A stretch of DNA of 64,000 bases, taken from the NCBI RefSeq assembly GCF_030704535.1, contig NC_081806.1, positions 3,049,001 through 3,113,000 on the forward strand. Reading direction: 5' to 3'. Origin of the DNA: Vitis vinifera (Eukaryota > Streptophyta > Magnoliopsida > Vitales > Vitaceae). A program made the position numbers and the translations under genes. The notes beneath the pieces were generated by a model. It had not been told where the DNA came from. It was given only the letters and a program-made list of their open reading frames with translations, and searched no databases. Positions 11,560 through 23,300 of this stretch are shown in pieces. Position 1 is the first letter of the stretch, and the number at the start of each line of letters is the position of its first letter.

Positions 11560-11978
11560 TGGACGGTTCGATAAAGGTTAGACTCGGGTTGAATTTAGAG
11601 ATGTAATTTGTTAATAAGAGGACAAACCCGATACAAAATTAGAAAGCTAATCATAGTTTATGCCCCCACATTACATCAACACCCTCCAAAACAATACTAA
11701 AGAAGACACCCTCAGTTTCCTAATCTATTTCTTTAATATACCTTTACACATGAAGTTTAAAAAAGGAAAGAAGGAAAAGGAAATTGAAAGGCCCATCCAT
11801 GTGAACGAATGCATTCTCCCCTTCTGTACAGGCACGTCATAAACGTGGCAAAGTCAACCAGCAATAGTAAAAGAATACCCTCAAGTCTTCCCCCAATATC
11901 AATTTAGGGTTTCTTTGTATTTTTCTGCTCCACAAAAATCACATTTTATTCTCATTACTTTAACATATTAAAGGTCAG
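11560..11978 (+). promoter_or_regulatory. Upstream region of LOR copy B (repeated unit)
   Basis: Carries the same blocks as the other copies: CACATTACATCAACACCCTC (about 11668), CATAAACGTGGCAAAG (about 11838) and ACCCTCAAGTCTTCCCCC (about 11876). This is the inferred promoter and 5' UTR of copy B. Confidence 0.5.
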
Positions 11979-12711
11979 ATGGCCAAGGTCCACCCTCAAA
12001 TGCCTGCTGCTGTTCCTCCTCCTCCTCCTCCACCTTCTGATTCTTGTATCACTTCAAGGAGGGAGACTTTTACTCTATGGATGAAATCACTTGTCATACA
12101 AGGAAATGGATACACTGTCTTCAATTCTGATGGTGAGATTGTTTACCGTATTGATAATTATGACAAGAAGTGCAGCAGTGAAGTTTATCTCATGGATCTT
12201 CAAGGCAAAGTTCTCTTCACCATACTTCAAAGGGTGAGTGATATTGTAGTTTGAATGGTCATGAGCTGATGTTCTTAAGATTGGTTTATGGATTTTCAAG
12301 ACTTAAACTCATTTGGGTTTTCTTCATTTTAATTAATCTGTGCAGAAACTACATGTTTTTGGAAGATGGGAGGGGTATAAATGCAATGGTTCAAAGGCGG
12401 ACAGTCAGAAGCCATGTTTTCAAGTCAGAAAACATTGCAGAATTCTGGGAGGAGGTTCATCATGTGAAGTTACAGTGAGGCCTAATGAAGCTCAATCATG
12501 TTATTACAGAATACAGGGCTTGGCTGGTAAATCAACATTCAAGATTGTAAACAGTGAAGGAGGAGTCATGGCAGAGGTAAAGCAAAAGCAAACATCTTCA
12601 GGAGTAGTGTTGGGAGATGATGTGCTGAACTTGGTGGTGGAGCCCCATGTTGATCATTCCCTTGTCATGGCTCTTGTGGCAGTGTGTGGATTGATCCACC
12701 ACAGAATGTGA
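11979..12711 (+). CDS. LURP-one-related (LOR/DUF567) protein, copy B
   Basis: Exons 11979..12233 and 12346..12711, with a phase-0 intron GTGAGT...GTGCAG, give 206 residues. It is nearly identical to copy A along exons and intron. The main difference is a run of seven prolines after residue 12, from CCTCCT slippage, that makes it four residues longer. The LOR barrel landmarks TFTLWMKSLVIQGNG, EIVYRIDNYDKKC, FGRWEGYK and VEPHVDHSLVMAL are all present. Like copy A it lacks the second intron. Third unit of the array. Role as for copy A: a defence-linked family of unknown biochemistry. Confidence 0.92.
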
Positions 12712-15083
12712 AACGAACTTCTGGCCATGAAAATTGAAAAGCTGACTTGAAGACAAACCAGGACTAGGGTCTTCCAAAATTTCATCAACTTCATACTAGT
12801 GATGAAAGAACAACACCATTCGAAATGACCCTATCAATTTGAAGAGATTCAAGCGAACTCTGGGGTTCATGCCAATGAGAAGAAAAGCTTTTACAGCATT
12901 CATTTGGAATTTTGGCCATGAGTACCAAATGGGATGCCTAGAGTGGCTTTTTATAGAATCTGTACAGAGAGCTGCTTCACAATCACACCCTTATCCTAAG
13001 TTTCATGTTATTTTCATCAACAGTCGTTTCTGTAAATAAATCTCATTCATTTGTTATCATAAACTTATGATCTGTTGTAGTTTTCGGCCCCTAAGCTCTC
13101 ATGCTGCTATGAAAAATCCAGGTCTGATATTCTGAGAGAGAACAATTCCTCTGCTTAGTTGTCCATTAGACCAACTGACAAAGGATCTGTTGTCAGCTTC
13201 TCATCCTATAATTCTGATACGTAGAAGCCCAACTATGTTGACTCAGTACTAATATCAAAGAAGAATGAATCCAAATCTTACAGACCCAACACCTACCCTG
13301 AACTACACCATGGGATCATCTGTTGACCAGGGTGGCTAAGGAAGTTGTTTTACAGCTCATAAAGCCCAGGTTGACAGACAGATTCCTAACTTGAATCAAG
13401 CCATAAATTCAGATTAAAACAACACCCAAGAGAAGGTTCACAGAATAAATCAAGCAAAATGGAATCCTCACATGGCATGAGAGTGACAAATTGCTAGAAA
13501 AAAAAGGGACAAAAATTGGCTATGTACCTTCTGATTTCTGAAAGTTATTATAGAGTTGGTGGCTTTCGAATTGTAGTATAGTGACTAATGAATTTATCTG
13601 GATGTTAAACCCCCAGATAGTATTTGTAATGGTCTATTCCCTAACGGATAATCTAATAAATTCTTACGACTTTAAAATGCATTTTCAAATAAGATAATTA
13701 CTCAAAACTTTCATACCATGTACGAACCTCATGTAAGTATAAAACTAATACATTTGAAGAATGGATTATTTCATTAAGAGGTAAGAATACATTTTAACAC
13801 AAAAGATCGAAGGTATATATAAAATATTCGACTAATTAGTGCCAATTTTAGGTGTAGTGTATAGATCTGTGCTGTCAATAGGATCAAATCCATAATTACG
13901 AGCATAATGTATGTCAAATGATCATTAATTAGGATTTTGTACTCAATATGATATTCTTTTTTGCACAGAAAAAAATTGATGTTAGAATTCTCAAAAGTTA
14001 AATTTACTCATTCATGTCAATTTACATGAATAAATAGGAAATGAGAGAAAATCGCAAATTTGAATTGATTTCATCACACAAAAATAAGAAGGTTTATGGG
14101 TTCTCTCATGTAAACGTTTTACCCATTTATAATAATTTATTCTCTCCCATATAAATATTATCCACCTAAACCTCATAGGATTTTACAACTTAAAAACAAA
14201 TCTACATGATCAAATTAAGCTTACTACATATATAGTGTCAAAAATATTTTCCCTCGGTTAATGTTGGAGGTCACATAGCATATACAAGCACTATGGATAA
14301 CTCACACGTTACTATGGATAACTTTAACCATGTTATACTCATCTTCGAGATGTCATAGGTTACAATGGATAGGTTGCATGTCTTTGTCTTTATTATTTTA
14401 AGAACAATATTTTGTCTCTCCACTCCAATTAAGACACCTTATGAATGGACTTAAGCCTTGACATGATTGGAATCTTATCTGTATTGCCAACTACTCTAAT
14501 TTCATCATAAGAAATAAAGTTTTAAAGCCTTGTAGGCTTAAAATTCATATCCAAAATGGCCCATGCACCCATCATCGAACAATAATACTACAAAAAGATC
14601 TATAAAAGCATAATTCATAGCATTAGTCATCACGTTCAATGATCAAATCATAAGACTAAATTACCACCGTTTCCCTTTTTCCTTCATATTAGGATTAAAA
14701 AACTTACAAATAATGGGAAAGTCGAAAAAACTATTTCAAAGCCACGTATTTCCATCATATAGAACACACCTTGTCAACCCTCCAAATTAATAATATATCT
14801 CTAGCCTCTTATCTGCCCATTGTACTTTAATATACCATCTACATGTCTTGCATGTGATTGAAAATCCCATTTTCTATTTTATGAATTTTATTTTTTGCTC
14901 AATTTTAGAAATCGTAATAGTATGAGGAGGCTCCTACTTGTTGTGTAAGCTCTTACGTCACATTCACTTTCAACATTGTGTATCAAGACCTGTTCCTTCG
15001 CTATTTACAACTTCGACATAGATGGAATCAAACCATCCTCGTATCAATCCCACAATGTAATTGTTCTTGGTTTTTCTTTTTTC
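12712..15083. other. 3' flank of LOR copy B and AT-rich intergenic DNA
   Basis: About 12712-13600 is homologous to the flank of copy C (AACAACACCCAAGAnGAGGTTC and AGAGTTGGTGGCTTT recur near 19735 and 19885). About 14680-14850 repeats the distal flank block seen after copies A and the pseudogene. A short open frame at 12839-13039 lies in this duplicated flank; its conservation was not shown and no function is suggested. Confidence 0.5.
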
Positions 15084-16456
15084 GAGTTTAAGTCTAAAAT
15101 AATCCATTTGTTGAAAAAAAATGGTAAGAATAGTACTCATCTTAAAATATTTATCAAACTAATCTTTTGTATTCAGGTAAATATCCATATAATTTTTTTT
15201 TTAAATGTAAAAAATCACCGTTGGTGACTGTGGTTTTAAAATTTTTAAAAACATCCTTAAAACCACAGTTAGTAATTGTGATTTCAAAATTATTTTTAAT
15301 CCACGTCCGTTTTAATAGTATTGTGATTTTAATATTATTTTTAAAATATTCTTTATCATAATAACTATAAAAAAAAAATATTTTTTGTCATAATAACCAT
15401 AAAACCACAGTTAGTAACTGTGGTTTTAAAAATATCATAAAAACCACCGTCACAGATGGTGGTTTTATAATTTTCTTTAAAACCATAGTTAGAGGGGTAC
15501 TCATGTAACCATAACTAAAAAAAAAAAAGAGATTTTAGAACTTTGCTTTTTTATTTTTAATTTTAGTATAAATTGTAGATATACCAAAATTTCTTAATGA
15601 TATACCAAATTTCCGTAAAATTCTTTTTGGAATAGGGAAAATTTCTTACAATTTTCTATTGCCTGTTTAAAATTATTATTTTTATACAAATTATCCTTAA
15701 TAAATTTTTTCTTTATAACCGTTTTAAAATTATATATATATTTATCTTTATTTTTTCATATTTTCCTTGAAATTTTGAGAAAATAATTTGGCATACATGC
15801 ATTTTCATAAAAATTTATATATTTATGTTAAATAAAATATTTATTTAAGGAAATTTGTAAAAAAACGAACTTTAAGGAAATTTGGTACATCGTTAAGAAA
15901 TTTTGGTACCTTCATAATTTATACTAAAATTAAAAATAAAAAAGCAAAGTTCTAAAATCTCTTCTTTTTTTTTTAGTTATAGTTACATGAATCCTACTCT
16001 AACTGTGGTTTTAAATAAAATTATAAAATCATAATCTATGATTGTGGTTTTAAAGAAAATTGTAAAACCACGTCACAAAGAAAATTGTAAAACCACCATT
16101 TTTTATAGTTATTATGATAAAAAATATTTTTTTTATGGTTATTATGATAAAAAATATTTTAAAAATAATATTAAAATCACAATACTATTAAAATGGACGT
16201 GAATTAAAAATAATTTTGAAACCATAGTTATTAACTATAGTTTTAAGGAAAATTATAAAACCACAGTTTGTGATTGTAGTTTTAAAGATATTTTTGAAAC
16301 TTTTAAAATCACAGTCATCAACAGTGGTTTTTTACACTAAAAAAAATATACGTGGATGCTTACGTAGATACAAAAGATTAGTTTGACAAATATTTTGAGA
16401 TGATACTATTCTTATCATTTTTTTCAACAAATGAATTATTTTGGACTTAAACTCTT
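15084..16456. mobile_element. 1.37-kb foldback (long inverted repeat) element
   Basis: The ends GAGTTTAAGTCTAAAATAA and TTATTTTGGACTTAAACTC are inverted. The two arms, about 15084-15605 and 15880-16456, are reverse complements over some 0.5 kb with scattered differences, separated by a spacer of about 270 bp. Each arm contains several units of the form AAACCACAGT-TAGTAACTGTGGTTTTA, themselves small palindromes. There is no coding potential. Flanks TTCTTTTTTC and TTCATTTTCT are only loosely alike, so a target duplication is uncertain. The class is unresolved (MULE-type MITE or foldback). It lies between LOR units 3 and 4. Confidence 0.8.
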
Positions 16457-17001
16457 CATTTTCTCTCCTTTTTCTTGTAGAGAATTATGAGGGTAATTGA
16501 AGCTTATCTCACAACTAGAAAAGGCTCGGTCTCTGCTATGCTTAAATTCAAAGTTGGAAGCCGCTTAGAGACATAGCATTCAATTATGATAGCCTTAGAA
16601 AAGATTGAACTTTATTGAAAAGTGAAGAATAAGAAGAAATGTCACAAATTTTGACACAGCTTCATTGACCCTAAAAGATCAATGTGTTTCCCCTGAGTTC
16701 AGTTTTTTTCTTGTTTTTTCTTTGAATCTAAGCATCGATTTGTTTAATTGTGTGAATTGATGTTCCAAACTTTGACAAAAAGAAGGGTACCTCCGACAAT
16801 AAGAGCAGGTCTAGCACTAATTTTAGAAAATGTTTTTAGCTTTTTTAACATTTGATAAAAAAATTTAGATATTAAAAACGTTTTATAAAATCATTATCAA
16901 ATAGGTTTGAAGTATATGTTTAATTATATTCCCTTTTGAAAAGCTTTTAATAGAAGTGTTTTTTCTTTAAAGTAACTTTTGAAAACACTATGAAAAGAAC
17001 T

Positions 17002-17690
17002 CTAAGAGCATATTTGGTTGTTGTTTTTTAAAACTGTTTTGAAAAACGATTTTTTATGTTTTCAGAAAGAAAAAAATGTGTTTGAGAACTAAATTCTGGA
17101 AAACATTTTTTGTTCTAAAAAAAAAACAAACCATGTTTGGTTGAATTAATAAAAAAGTCTTTTAGAATAAGTAAAACAAAAAAAAACATGTTTGAAAGTT
17201 TTTTTTTTTTAAATTAATAAAGTGTTTTCTTCCATTAACTTGATATTATAAATATATAAATAATTTTCATATGTGCAATTCATTTAAATTAAAAAAAATA
17301 TATTCCATTTTGAAATTTTTACACCAATTATAATTTTCTTAAACAAAGAATGACTTTGTCACCATGTGTAGGTCTATTAATTTCAATAATTTAAGGAAGA
17401 GGAAAGGTTTGCGGGTGAGAAGTGTGGTGGTTGGATGGAATTCACTTTCATAGAAACACAAAAAACAACTAAGAAAACACAAAAAGAAGGAAGAGAAAAT
17501 ATGAAAAATAATATATTTTTTGAACAATGAAAAAACAATTAAAAATCTTTTTATTGTTCTAAAAAAAGTAGTTTTTGAAAACACAAAAAACAAAAACACA
17601 CCCCCTTCCCCAGATAAGTTTTTTATGTTTTTTGTTTTCAAGAACATAAAACATTTCTTGAAAAATGTAACCAAACATACCCTAAATCAC
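17002..17690. mobile_element. Probable MITE with TGTTTGGTT-type ends
   Basis: The left end CTAAGAGCATATTTGGTTG and the right end AACCAAACATACCCTAAATC are imperfect inverted repeats. The interior is T/A-rich, with inverted ACTGTTTTGAAAAACG-like sequence. No target duplication was established. Open frames on the minus strand here are low-complexity and not believed. Confidence 0.4.
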
Positions 17691-17739
17691 TTCCAATAGC
17701 AAACTATTAAACATATAGACCTGAGTTTCAGGCAGGATA

Positions 17740-18337
17740 CATTAGTTTACTCAGCACAAGTGCACAACCACCGCCCATGTATGGTATTGGCCCATGTCCT
17801 TCTCAGTCATATGATAAACTCCCCAATTTAATTTAGTACATGGCCGAACTGATAAGGGTTGAATCAAAAGAGGTGACTTATTCTAAGATGATAAACCAAT
17901 ACAAAAATGGTAAACTAATTGTATTTTATGCCCCCACATGACATCAACAGCTTAGAAATAATGCCAAAAGAAGGCCCCCCATGTTCCTAATCTGTTTGTT
18001 TAATGCTCATGTCTGTAGACAACAGGTTCAATAGATCCAAAGGGATCTTCATTATGATTATACTCAAACAAACAAGGAGTGCATTCTCCCATTGTCTATA
18101 CGCAGGCCATAAACGTGGCAAAGTCCACCAGATTAATAAAAGCATACCCTTATGTCCTACTCCAGTATCTGGGCTTCTTTGTATTTTCCCGGTACGCGAA
18201 ATCACATTTGTAGATGATTATTTTAACACCCGACTCGTCATATGCCAGTTTTTTTATGTACATTTAAAGGCTCTAGAGGCTAGAGCTCTCTTCATTCACA
18301 AGGGAGTCTGTTCCTTTTCCTTTTCCTTTTCCTTCAG
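17740..18337 (+). promoter_or_regulatory. Upstream region of LOR copy C, with pyrimidine tract
   Basis: Shares TGCCCCCACATGACATCAAC (about 17929) and CCATAAACGTGGCAAAGTCC (about 18107) with the other units. Just before the start codon there is a (TTTTCC)n tract, about 18309-18335, ending TTCAGATGG. Pyrimidine patches like this are common near plant transcription starts. Confidence 0.55.
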
Positions 18338-19177
18338 ATGGCCAAGGTCCACCCTCAAACATTTACTGCTGCTCCTCTTTCTCCACCTTCTGATTCTTGT
18401 ATCACTTCAAAGAGAGAAGCATTCACTATATGGATGAAGTCACTTGTCATACAAGGAAATGGATGCACTGTCTTCAATTCAGATGGGGAGATTGTTTATA
18501 GAATTGATAATTATGATAAGAAGTGCAGCAGCGAAGTTTATCTCATGGATCTTCAAGGCAAAGTTCTCTTCACCATACTTCAAAGGGTAAGTGATATTGT
18601 AGTTTGAATGATCATGAGCTGATGTACTTAAGATTGATTTATGGATTTTCAAGACTAAACTCATTCGGGTTTTCTTCGTTTTAATTAATCTGTGCAGAAA
18701 CTCCGTGTTTTTGGAAGATGGGAGGGGTATAAAAGCAATGGTTCAAAAGGGAACAATCAGAAGCCATGGTTTCAAGTTAGAAAAAATTGCAGAATTCTGG
18801 GAGGAGGTTCATCATGTCAAGTGACTGTGAGGCCTAATGAAGCTCAATCATATTGCTACAGAATACAAGGCCTGACTGGTAAATCAGCATTCAAGATAGT
18901 AGACAGCCAAGGAGGACTTCTTGCAGAGGTGAGCCTTTTGGCTTTAATCTAAAGTTCATTTTTCTACCATGGAAATGGGATTTGTTATGAACGCATTAAT
19001 ACAAATGACTAAAGATGAGTTTTGTTGTGGGTGAACATGCAGGTAGAGCAAAAACAAACATCTTCAGGGGTAGTGTTGGGAGAAGATGTACTAAACTTGG
19101 TGGTGGAGCCCCATGTTGATCATTCCCTTGTCATGGCTCTTGTGGCAGTATATGGACTGATCCACCATAGAATGTGA
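18338..19177 (+). CDS. LURP-one-related (LOR/DUF567) protein, copy C
   Basis: Three exons: 18338..18586, 18698..18928 and 19043..19177. Both introns are phase 0 (GTAAGT...GTGCAG and GTGAGC...ATGCAG). The product is 204 residues and keeps the LOR landmarks FTIWMKSLVIQGNG, EIVYRIDNYDKKC, FGRWEGYK, RIQGLTGKSAFKIVDSQGG and VEPHVDHSLVMAL. The second intron (18929-19042) is missing in copies A and B, yet its end survives in the pseudogene, so the three-exon form is probably ancestral. Copy C is more diverged than A and B are from each other. If the second intron were retained the protein would end early after VSLLALI. Confidence 0.92.
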
Positions 19178-20345
19178 AACGAATTTCTGACCATGAAATC
19201 TGTAAAGCTGAGTCGAGGGCACACGAAGTTCACGAGGGCTAGGGTCACCCAGAGTTTCATCAACTTCACACTGAGTGATGGAGAGCGACAACCCTTTGAA
19301 ATCACCCCATGAAGTGTGGCATGGAGCCGATGGAAATAATAATAGTTTTGAGGAGATTTAGGGGTTGATGTCAATGAGAAGTATAGTTTTTGACAACACT
19401 TAGCAGCAAGTATAAGGAATGGGAAATTAGATGGAATAGTCTGCTATACATTTTTGAGATTTGATTCGGAATTTTGCCCATCTGTACCATATTGAAAGAG
19501 GGCCTAGAGGGCTCTTACAGCATTTGTAAAATTCTCTGTAAAGAAATTTCTCATGCCTGGCATAATAACTTCTTGGAGAATTGTTTAGACCTCATAGAGC
19601 CCAAGTTGACAAACAGACCTAATTTGCATTACGAGATATTGAAAATTTGCTGCAAAAATGGTCAATAAAGAGCATCAACCCATAATTTCAAATCAGGGTT
19701 TTCACATCAATGGATTGTCACCTAAACGGTGAAAACAACACCCAAGACGAGGTTCTGTACAAATCAAGCAAAATGGCAAAAAATCTCTCAAGTGCTTGGA
19801 GAATATCAAATTGCTACAAATAGTACAGCTAAACAAAATAAAATAAGAAGGGTATGCATGTTCTGATTTGTGAAATCTAGTAAAGAGTTGGTGGCTTTTG
19901 AATTATAGTGGAGTGAAATGGATCGAACAGGCATGGTTGAAAGTGGTTGGTGCCAAGCCCTCAAGGTGGTTGATGTTAAGCCTTCAGAAGTTCAATTGAG
20001 TCATTCATACCAATATTACTAGCAAAGAGGAGAAAAAAACTGCTAATGTGAATCATTTTCACCACAAAAAATGAAAAGAATATATTAATTATAGGAATAT
20101 AACATTTGTCAAGACAAGATTTAATGACATTACAGAAGCGTGCATCGGCCCAGGGAAGCAAAACCTACACTCGAAACTACTTGTATTTTTTGTATTATGA
20201 CAAATAGAACTTGAAAGAGAGGAAGATATTGATCTATATATAACCCATATACATAATGTTTTATTCTTGCCAAGACTCCAATAGAGACAGCCTGCTGATT
20301 AATCTATACATGGTGTCCAGCTTCCTGTAATTCAGGGAAAAAAAT
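19178..20345. other. Flank of LOR copy C and intergenic DNA
   Basis: Homology to the 3' flank of copy B continues to about 19900. The rest, up to 20345, probably contains the 3' UTR of the converging coiled-coil gene on the minus strand. No further gene is seen. Confidence 0.5.
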
Positions 20346-23300
20346 TTAGCCCTTCTTAGCATTCTTGAGGTTGCGAACTGTCATTACCAGCTGTTGCCTT
20401 TCCCCTTCTACCTCAGCAAACTTGAGACTTATCTCTGAATATCTCTCTTGCATTTCCTTCAGTTCACCTTCCATGGATTTGTTCTTTTCCTTCAATGATG
20501 TCATTTCCATTAACAAATCATCAAGTTCAAATTGTTCTCTTATGGTCATAGCAGAGGCTTTGGGTTGTTCCTCCAATAAAATTTCATCCTTACTGTCACA
20601 CAAACAAATAAACAACCAGTAAATTGCTGCAAGAAAAGGTCTAAAACAGTTTTATTGCAATCATGCTCATGGAGCAAAGGTGAACAAAATTGACTAAGAG
20701 AAATAAAGTTTTCTTCCATTTAGTCATTCATACCTCTCAATTAGCGGCATCCCCATCCCATTTTCTTTGGACATTAATGCTGTAGTGGTCAAATTTTCAG
20801 CCGCACTTCTTATTTCTCCAGGCATATCACCATTCAAAGCTACCTGTATTCCAAATCAATGAGTTTTCCTCAATTTTTGCTTACTATTACATTGGATGAT
20901 ATTAAAAAGCTAACTCAAGTTTGACTTGGGACGACTATCCAACTCAACTATTTTCACTGCAAATAATGCCACCAATGCTATTGTAGATTCACAGTTGTTG
21001 AAAACAACTAATAAATTACTCTCACAATGGTTGAACATGCTGATAACTACACCCCTAAACTAATAAATCCCAGTGTGCAATATTGAATACAGAGTTGCTA
21101 ACCTTTTGGAGTTGGTATTCACAAAAGCTTTTGCTACTTTGGTTGAGATCTTCCATTCTGCTTTCCAGTTCTTCAATTTTATTCTGAAGGTCCTTTTCCT
21201 TCTCCAAAAATGAATTAGTTGAGCTTTCTAGAGCAGTTTCCTTAAGCTTTATTTGTCCCTGTCAGATGTAAAACTTCATCAGTACATTATGTCATTTAGT
21301 ATCATAATTTTAACAAGTAATGACTAAGACTACGATAAAAATTTCAACATATTCAGATTGTGTGGGATGGGTAATGTTGCAAAATAGTCTGTTCTGTGGT
21401 CTCTACAGTAGCATTCTACACCTGGTCTACCATTTACTCTAAGCATTTGCTACTCAGAACTCTTTTCTGTTATGCTACTTTGAGTTGCAAATTTACCTCG
21501 AGCCATTTTATTTTCTCCTTCAGACTTGCAACCTCTTTAGAGCCACGAGGAACTGGAGCAGCTTTATTGTTTTTTGGAGTCGCTTTTGTTCCATCAGAAA
21601 TAGGGCCACGTCCATTGCTATCCTTGAGCTTCTTCTCAACAGTGTTGAATGCGTCTTCCTTCTTCTTGAGTTCATTCTTTAGTTGAAAAACCTGCTTCCT
21701 GAGTTTCTCTTTCTCAGTCTCATCCTCAAACAAAGAACGTTTCATTTCATTATATCGAGCTCTAAGGTTTTCCAACTCAGCTTGTAAATTTCCAAGTAGG
21801 GTCTCCTTTTCATCCTTTAGATATGTCATACCATTTAGTTCCTCCAGCAACTTTTCTGCTTCCTTCCGCAGCAAAGCAATTGTCTTTTCAAGTTCACTTC
21901 TTTCCATTATCCCTCTTTGTACCAGCATCTCAGTTTTCTTTGCTGACATCTTTATCTGTTGAAACTCTGCTCTCAAACTTTCATTCTGTTCTGCCAGTTC
22001 AGAAAGTAAACCATTCTCTTCTGTGAGCCTTTCTATCTCAGCCATGAGTGTAATGATCTCCTGTGAGAGAACTCCATGAAATTCCTGCTCATGCTTTTCT
22101 TGATGTTTGAGCTGCTTGGATTTATCCTCAGTTTCCAACAGAAGCTGTTCCAACTGGCTTGTCTTCAAATTCAATTGGTTGCAAAGATCTTGCAGTTTTG
22201 CTTCATAATCATCTCTAATTGACTGGAGGTCTTCATTAGCTTTCTGAAGCATTTCTTCCAAATGACAGTTCTGCATTCGCAATTCACTGGCTTCTGCCAT
22301 TGCTTTCATGGCCACCTTCTCATTTGCATCAAAAGTAGATGTCATTTGCTTGGAGAGCCTTTTAAATTCTTCCTGAAGCTTCTCAGCTGTATTAGCATTT
22401 TGCCATCTTGTCTTTCTCAAGGCTTCCTCTGCTCGGATGGCTCTCTGCTCCTGCTCAACTTTGGCCGATGTAATAACTTCAAGATCAGCTTCAAACTCCT
22501 GGGCTTGTTTCTCCAGTTCTTCTTCCAAGTTCCGAACTTGGGTTTCAAGTTCACTTATGGTGACTAAAGAATCTGAGAATTCTCTTGACTGCTTCTTGAG
22601 CTCATTTTCCAATTTCTCAACCTGGTTTTCAAGCTCGTTCATGGTAGCAAAAGAAGCTGAGCATTCATACTGCATTTTCAGTTGATCTTGCAGCTGGCTT
22701 TGCTCTAGTCTATATGAAATATCATGGTTTTCTTGTTTCAATATCTCATAGTCAAGAGCCAGCTGCTCCATCTGTGCCTCCAACTCATCTTTGTCCCTCC
22801 TATAGATCTCTATTTCACTGTAGAGGTCCATGACCTTTTGCTCCAGCAAGTAAACTTCCTTGGCATCGTTATGCTCCTTAACGAGGTCTTCAAGTGCTTT
22901 TTGCTCTTCATCATCGTCTGATTGGCATCTTGATGTAGCTTCCCTCAGTTCTTCCCCATTCTCAGTGGTTGCCAGTTTGTCAGAAAGATTGGATATTTCC
23001 AGATTTTTCTGCTCCAACATTTCATCAAGGTCACGGACAGCAAGGATCAGCTCAGTGTTTGATTCTTGAGTCTTCTGAAGCTGCAACCGAAGATTAGCGT
23101 TCAGGTCCTTTTCATAACTTAGTTCTTGTCTCAGTTCCTCAAGAAGAGCCCGTGGATCCCCACCCTCAAACTGCAACTTGTTTTTTATTTTTGCCTGGTC
23201 AGTACGTTTCTGAAAGGATCTGAGGTTTTCACATTCTGCCTTCAGTGCATCTCTCTCCTCTTTCAGGCCACCAACTTCTTTAGATAGATCCTGCCCCCTT

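Noticed and set aside
17339-17674. 111-codon Phe/Lys-rich minus-strand frame
   Set aside because: Low-complexity translation of a T/A-rich MITE; no conserved motif.
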